The notes under the pieces were generated by a model, which saw only the letters and a list, made by a program, of their open reading frames with translations, searched no databases and was not told the origin of the DNA. From assembly GCA_020429465.1 (NCBI GenBank), contig JAGQLH010000049.1, forward strand, positions 1 to 10,189: DNA of 10,189 nt. The letters run 5' to 3'. The stretch's first letter is position 1, and each line of letters starts with the position of its first letter. The position numbers and the translations under genes were made by a program. Shown piece by piece: positions 6,705-10,189 of the stretch. This DNA is from Candidatus Dojkabacteria bacterium. GTDB taxonomy: Bacteria > Patescibacteriota > Dojkabacteria > B142 > WJKM01.

Positions 6705-7216
6705 TCAGCTGGTAGTAGTGGATCCGCGCCTTTCATTTCTTGGATTATGTAGTTTCTTATCGTTTCTATAGCTACATGGAGCTCATCTAGGATATCCCTA
6801 TATATTTCTTTATCTAATCCTGTTCTAATCTTATTTATCATGCCTAAAAAATATTCCTTTAATGGATACTCGATATTCACAGGAATTAGAACTTCATTTA
6901 GAATCTTTTTATATTTAGCTTTTTGGGGTTTACTTTTCTCCTCATCATCTACCACAATCCACCAATTCCCTAATAGAGACATATCCGCTTCGGGTTTCTT
7001 ATGGATTGTTAAGAGCAAATGACTTCCATCAGTAATTTCCCCTCTAATTAATGGGCCAACAAGATTAGCAATAGTTGGACTTTTGATTGTACTTTCATTT
7101 GAGAACTCCATTTCTTCAGGCAGTAAATCTGTGATAGGTATTAGTCTATAATAATCAATGTTGCTGAGATTAAACATTTCTATCATTTGAGCTTCTGAAT
7201 GTACTTCTACGGTCAT
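6701..7216 (-). CDS. Hypothetical protein, 171 residues
   Basis: I do not recognise this protein. It has no Cys, no signal peptide and no membrane segment, so it is likely cytoplasmic. The N-terminal half looks mixed alpha/beta, with a strand-like segment ending NWWIVVDDEE (about 84-93). A basic patch (KSKPQKAKYKK) follows. The C-terminal 60 residues are predicted helical (EYFLGMINKIRTGLDKE through IETIRNYIIQE), ending in Pro/Glu. The ATG at 7216 is supported by the adjacent promoter-like TATAAT at 7256-7251, which overlaps the stop of the upstream SLH gene. No Shine-Dalgarno sequence is seen. It shows no similarity by eye to the other unknown proteins here. Confidence 0.65.
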   Translation of the reverse strand: MTVEVHSEAQMIEMFNLSNIDYYRLIPITDLLPEEMEFSNESTIKSPTIANLVGPLIRGEITDGSHLLLTIHKKPEADMSLLGNWWIVVDDEEKSKPQKAKYKKILNEVLIPVNIEYPLKEYFLGMINKIRTGLDKEIYRDILDELHVAIETIRNYIIQEMKGADPLLPAE

Positions 7217-7250
7217 GGTTCTTAATAAATAGTAATTGTATTAATTAACT

Positions 7251-7256
7251 ATTATA
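7251..7256 (-). promoter_or_regulatory. -10 element for the 171-residue hypothetical gene
   Basis: A perfect TATAAT overlaps the stop codon of the SLH gene (reading GGGATATAAT on the minus strand). It lies 34 bases before the ATG at 7216, predicting a leader near 28 bases. A weaker TACTAT at 7234-7229 is an alternative. No convincing -35 is seen. Confidence 0.4.
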
Positions 7257-8751
7257 TCCCCCACCCTGCTTGGTAGAGTTTTTCCATCATCTTGTCTACA
7301 TAGAGTGCCATTTCTTGGCGAACCATAAGGTTATCTGGTCTATACTGATTAGATGGGTAATTTGGATCAGTTATTCCATTTGAGTAGCTGCTCATGATAT
7401 ACATTGAAAATGGATGATAACTAGGTACATCAGTATATACTTGATTATAGATTGTTTGGGGTACAAAATTAGGATTTCCAAGTGCAACACGTGCTCCATT
7501 GATAATAAATTTCATAGCTTCCGCTCGAGTTACCAGTGTGTCAGTTCTGAATGAATTATCTGAGTACCCTGAAATTACTCCATTGCACTTCAATGTCATA
7601 ATCTCGACATAAAATTTATTTGAGGTAGGCACATCGGTAAATCCTCCACAGTTCGTATTTTCTGGAAATCTATACCCATTCTCGATAATCTTTGCCATCT
7701 CACCTCGGGTGATTGGTTGGTAGGGTTTAAATGTACCATCTGAGTATCCATGTATCACATTCTCACATTCAAGATTTTGTATGTGTGGGAAGTAAGGATT
7801 GCTTGCAGGTACATCAGGGAATGTCTGTTGGGTTGTTGGGTTGTAAAATGGACAATTATTAATGTCGGTACAGATTCTTTGACAGGTAGGGCCAGAAACA
7901 GGTCCAGGGGATACAGGTGAACTAGTTACTCCAAAATTATTTCCTTTCCATATAACAAAATCAACAAGTGTTCCTGAGGCATTTTTTACATCAATTTGTA
8001 CTACTGAATTTGGATCTGTAAACCACTGATTAAATTCTTCATAACTTGAGATTGAGTTTACTCTATTCATTCTACATTCATATGCACCACTATTAGGACC
8101 AAGTTGGGAACTTGTGTAACATTTATACACTTCAACTGAGTAACCTGAGCAGTTAGAACCATTTACACATCCAGTACACAGTGAATTTGCGTTATGTTCT
8201 CCCCAATTTGCAGATCCATTTGAAGGGGTAGAATCACCACAAACATTTACCATAGTTCCTGGTCCAACTTCAATTGTTCCTACACTTGATACTCCCCCAC
8301 TACTCGATGATGAGCAAGCGGCTGTACCAAACTGATCACCTTTGAAAAATACAAAATCAGAATATCCGGTACCTGATCGTACTTCAACTCTTTTAACTAC
8401 ACAGGGATCTTGAAATTCATTTATATGGAGAACCTGTCCATACTTAGTTACTTTGTTTTTAGTACATGTCATTCCACCATTTTCGTATGTTTCCTCACCT
8501 GAATGGCAGGTATAGATATCAACTGTTCCACTACATGCTGCATCCCAGCATCCGGTACAGGCTGGATTGGCATCGTGGAAATCCCATGCTGGCCATGGAT
8601 CTTGTGGGTATGGGTATGGATCACCACATACATTTACAATCTCTCCAGCATAGTATGGGCTTCCAGATACAAATTTTGCAATATAGGGTAGTAACGCCAT
8701 GACGATAATGGCGCTGAGCATAATTACTCTGATATTCCGTTTAATCATCAT
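7252..8751 (-). CDS. Secreted SLH protein with two copies of an unrecognised Cys-rich domain
   Basis: The 499-residue product is a predicted cell-surface protein. Residues 1-30 form a signal peptide or anchor (basic start IKRNIR, hydrophobic 9-24). Two homologous Cys-rich domains follow, about 36-143 and 164-275. Both share, in order, VNVCGD, W..H.AN..CTGC, CSG, a Val-Tyr-x-Cys block (IYTC / VYKC), a further Cys, a DP turn, and DFV..KG..FG. A Ser/Pro/Gly linker (277-288) and a small Cys cluster (290, 294, 300) lead to three SLH domains at about 309-355, 370-417 and 438-488, carrying TRGE, TRAE and VRQE. The Cys-rich domains resemble nothing I can name; lamin-tail-like or adhesion folds are possible but unsupported. 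The SLH part suggests attachment to wall polymer or membership of an S-layer. Two ATG codons open the gene (8751 and 8748). It has a strong promoter of its own just past the ATP synthase operon and is unlinked to the other two SLH genes. Confidence 0.88.
   Translation of the reverse strand: MMIKRNIRVIMLSAIIVMALLPYIAKFVSGSPYYAGEIVNVCGDPYPYPQDPWPAWDFHDANPACTGCWDAACSGTVDIYTCHSGEETYENGGMTCTKNKVTKYGQVLHINEFQDPCVVKRVEVRSGTGYSDFVFFKGDQFGTAACSSSSSGGVSSVGTIEVGPGTMVNVCGDSTPSNGSANWGEHNANSLCTGCVNGSNCSGYSVEVYKCYTSSQLGPNSGAYECRMNRVNSISSYEEFNQWFTDPNSVVQIDVKNASGTLVDFVIWKGNNFGVTSSPVSPGPVSGPTCQRICTDINNCPFYNPTTQQTFPDVPASNPYFPHIQNLECENVIHGYSDGTFKPYQPITRGEMAKIIENGYRFPENTNCGGFTDVPTSNKFYVEIMTLKCNGVISGYSDNSFRTDTLVTRAEAMKFIINGARVALGNPNFVPQTIYNQVYTDVPSYHPFSMYIMSSYSNGITDPNYPSNQYRPDNLMVRQEMALYVDKMMEKLYQAGWGI
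7927..8262 (-). repeat. Cys-rich domain, second copy (residues about 164-275)
   Basis: Six cysteines at 171, 192, 195, 201, 211 and 226 match those of the first copy, with a CTGC core. Gaps are 21, 3, 6, 10 and 15 residues. Unlike copy one it has no Cys after the DP turn. Confidence 0.75.
8323..8646 (-). repeat. Cys-rich domain, first copy (residues about 36-143)
   Basis: Cysteines 42, 65, 68, 73, 82 and 96 align with the second copy (gaps 23, 3, 5, 9, 14). Two extra cysteines, 117 (in the DPC turn) and 146 just beyond the domain end, have no partner in copy two and could pair with each other. This copy is Pro/Trp-rich between the first two cysteines. Confidence 0.75.
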
Positions 8752-8757
8752 AGATTA

Positions 8758-8784
8758 GGTATAAGGTAATAGCTAAATTATACC
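8758..8784. promoter_or_regulatory. Inverted repeat over the SLH-gene promoter
   Basis: GGTATAA (8758-8764) and TTATACC (8778-8784) form perfect seven-base arms 13 bases apart. One arm covers the -10 element and the dyad spans the predicted transcription start, the position of a repressor operator. The arms are AT-rich, so chance is possible. Confidence 0.35.
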
Positions 8785-8805
8785 AAAATACGATAATTTT
8801 TTCTA
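8777..8805 (-). promoter_or_regulatory. Strong promoter of the SLH Cys-rich protein gene
   Basis: The minus strand carries TAGAAA (8805-8800, four of six -35 bases), a 17-base spacer, and an extended -10 reading TGGTATAAT with a perfect hexamer at 8782-8777. Predicted start is near 8770, a leader of about 19 bases before the ATG at 8751. It lies entirely in the gap after atpC and is the best promoter in the window. Confidence 0.65.
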
Positions 8806-8816
8806 CTATAGGATAA

Positions 8817-9248
8817 TTACTGAGGGGGAGGAGCTAATTTCCGGTATTTCCTTCCTACACGTATTCGAGCCATTTCCTTCTCCATCTTAGCCTGCAGCCT
8901 AGCAAAGTCAACATCTGCCAGAATATCTTTCTCCTCTAAGAATTCTTCAGCTTTTCTGCGAGCTTCTTCTGCTCGTTCAATGTCTATGTCTTCCGCTCGT
9001 TCTGCTGTATCGGCTAATATATACACCATACTTTCTTCTCGCACCTCGATCATACCAGTAGACACCGATAAAATCTCGGTGCCTTTTTCGTTAGTAATTT
9101 CAATTTCACCTGGTTGTAAAAGTGAAATAAGTGGTAAATGATCTTCTTTAATTGTAATCACACCTGTTTCTGTTGGGAGTGTAACTGACTGTACACCGGA
9201 AATTTCCGAGATGATACCTTCAGGTGTTACGATTTTTAATGTAATCAT
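8817..9248 (-). CDS. atpC: ATP synthase F1 epsilon subunit
   Basis: The epsilon subunit is part of the central stalk of F1, links gamma to the c-ring, and can inhibit ATP hydrolysis through its C-terminal helices. The 143-residue product matches the family length. The N-terminal beta sandwich (1-84) opens with LKIVTPEG and contains HLPLISLLQPGEI (37-49) and GMIEVREESMVYILADTAERAEDID (the last strand and linker). The two-helix C-terminal domain follows (88-135, RAEEARRKAEEFLEE onward), and a short tail ends in Lys/Arg and Pro (RKYRKLAPPPQ). It lies 22 bases after atpD, in the usual beta-epsilon order at the end of the operon. No Shine-Dalgarno sequence is obvious before the ATG. The next gene downstream has its own promoter, so the operon probably ends here, though I see no clear terminator hairpin. 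Confidence 0.95.
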   Translation of the reverse strand: MITLKIVTPEGIISEISGVQSVTLPTETGVITIKEDHLPLISLLQPGEIEITNEKGTEILSVSTGMIEVREESMVYILADTAERAEDIDIERAEEARRKAEEFLEEKDILADVDFARLQAKMEKEMARIRVGRKYRKLAPPPQ

Positions 9249-9270
9249 AGTTAACTTGCTTGGTAATTAA

Positions 9271-10189
9271 TTAACCTCGTGCTGCTGCAATAACAGAATT
9301 AATATCACTCTTCATGTAGAATGCATTCTCTGGTTTGTCGTCATGTTTTCCATCAAGAATTTCTCTGAATCCACTAATTGTATCTTCCAATTTAACGTAA
9401 ACTCCAGGTTTTCCAGTAAATTGTTCTGCAACAAAGAATGGCTGTGATAGGAATTTTTGTATTTTACGTGCACGAGCTACCGTTAATTTATCTTCATCTG
9501 AGAGCTCTTCCATTCCAAGAATCGCAATAATGTCTTGAAGGTCTTTATATCTTTGAAGTACGTTCTGAACTTCACGTGCAGTATTGTAGTGTTCTTCACC
9601 TACAATCTGAGGATCGAGAACTGTTGAACTAGAATCAAGTGGATCTACAGCTGGATAAATACCAAGTTCAGATAGGGATCTATTAAGTACTACTGTTGAG
9701 TCGATGTGACTAAATGTTGTAGCAGGTGCAGGGTCTGTCATATCGTCAGCTGGTACGTATACAGCTTGTAATGATGTAATTGAACCTTTCTTTGTTGAGG
9801 TAATTCTTTCTTGTAAAATTCCCATTTCGGTTGCAAGTGTTGGTTGGTATCCTACAGCAGATGGCATTCGACCAAGAAGCGCAGACATTTCTGAACCAGC
9901 TTGAGTGAAACGGAAAATATTATCAATAAATAGCAACAAATCTTTTCCTTCTTCATCACGGAAATGCTCTGCCATGGTAAGTGCTGTTAGAGCAACACGT
10001 GCACGTGCTCCTGGGGGTTCGTTCATCTGTCCAAAGACAAGTGCTGTCTTGTCCAATACTCCGGATTCTTCCATCTCTCTATAGAGGTCATTTCCTTCTC
10101 GAGTACGTTCTCCAACTCCTGCAAACATAGAATATCCACCGTGCTCAGCTGCAATACTTCTAATAAGCTCTTGAATAATAACTGTTTTA
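9271..10189 (-). CDS. atpD: ATP synthase F1 beta subunit, 5' end outside the window
   Basis: The beta subunit carries the catalytic nucleotide sites of F-type ATP synthase. The reading frame runs off the window edge: codons upstream of the Met at 10128 continue in frame (KTVIIQELIRSIAAEHGGYS), and the first visible Lys-Thr is the end of the Walker A motif. About 305 of roughly 460-470 residues are therefore present, and the Met at 10128 is internal. Visible hallmarks are GVGERTREGND with the catalytic Glu and Arg, Walker B DLLLFIDNI, the FRFTQAGSEMSALLGRMPSA signature, and GYQPTLATEMG. The DELSEED-equivalent MEELSDEDK, which contacts gamma, and the C-terminal helical domain also follow. All key residues in view are intact, so this is a normal active subunit. 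The remaining atp genes should lie beyond the right edge. Confidence 0.97.
   Translation of the reverse strand, partial: KTVIIQELIRSIAAEHGGYSMFAGVGERTREGNDLYREMEESGVLDKTALVFGQMNEPPGARARVALTALTMAEHFRDEEGKDLLLFIDNIFRFTQAGSEMSALLGRMPSAVGYQPTLATEMGILQERITSTKKGSITSLQAVYVPADDMTDPAPATTFSHIDSTVVLNRSLSELGIYPAVDPLDSSSTVLDPQIVGEEHYNTAREVQNVLQRYKDLQDIIAILGMEELSDEDKLTVARARKIQKFLSQPFFVAEQFTGKPGVYVKLEDTISGFREILDGKHDDKPENAFYMKSDINSVIAAARG

Noticed and set aside
8466..8702. Plus-strand frames of 78 and 62 residues, His/Met/Trp-rich
   Set aside because: They are antisense to the Cys-rich domain; the odd composition is the complement of Cys, Pro and Trp codons.
7252..8751. Lamin-tail or other known adhesion domain for the Cys-rich repeats
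   Set aside because: The DFV..KG..FG ending is only loosely reminiscent; I could not line up the characteristic motifs of any named family.
10126..10128. ATG at 10128 as the start of atpD
   Set aside because: The frame continues upstream with conserved beta-subunit residues up to the Lys-Thr of Walker A, so this Met is internal.
1..10189. CRISPR array, tRNA, rRNA, insertion sequence or phage genes
   Set aside because: I saw no regularly spaced repeats, no cloverleaf-like or rRNA-like segment, and no transposase or phage protein on either strand.
1..10189. Recoded UGA as found in some candidate phyla
   Set aside because: The racemase gene ends at TGA at its expected family length, and no gene needs an in-frame TGA to be read through.

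Overview
The window looks like chromosomal DNA from a low-GC bacterium with a compact genome. It holds ten protein genes with short gaps, no RNA gene, no insertion sequence and no CRISPR array. The standard code fits: TGA serves as the stop of the racemase gene and tryptophan is TGG, which argues against the lineages that read UGA as glycine. Clear Shine-Dalgarno sequences are missing in front of nearly every gene. Several genes are unrecognised, and SLH-domain surface proteins sit beside housekeeping genes. This suggests a candidate phylum (Patescibacteria/CPR-like) bacterium, but that is inference; no 16S or ribosomal protein is present to place it.

Left part (1-4589, plus strand). Two adjacent paralogous genes encode secreted alpha/beta-hydrolase esterases with three SLH domains at the C terminus; the first is cut by the window edge. 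They are followed by a predicted lipoprotein peptidyl-prolyl isomerase (cyclophilin) and an aspartate/glutamate-racemase family enzyme. The first three are predicted to act outside the membrane. The racemase could supply D-amino acids to the wall, but that link is only suggested by position.

Middle part (4590-7216, minus strand). The two gene sets converge at about 4600, where an imperfect palindrome may end transcription. Then come a small unknown protein, an HD-domain phosphohydrolase of the dGTPase/SAMHD1-like type, and two further unknown proteins, one rich in His and Cys. Each of these genes has a perfect TATAAT hexamer a short distance upstream, so they look like single-gene transcription units with short leaders rather than an operon.

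Right part (7252-10189, minus strand). A third SLH protein is secreted and carries two copies of an unrecognised Cys-rich domain of about 110 residues before its SLH domains. It has its own strong promoter just behind the end of the ATP synthase operon, of which atpC (epsilon) and most of atpD (beta, cut in its Walker A motif by the window edge) are visible.

The most interesting features are the duplicated Cys-rich domain, the cysteines placed at identical spacing in the SLH domains of all three surface proteins, the SLH-anchored esterase pair whose anchors are better conserved than their catalytic parts, and the repeated pattern of TATAAT-driven short-leader genes.
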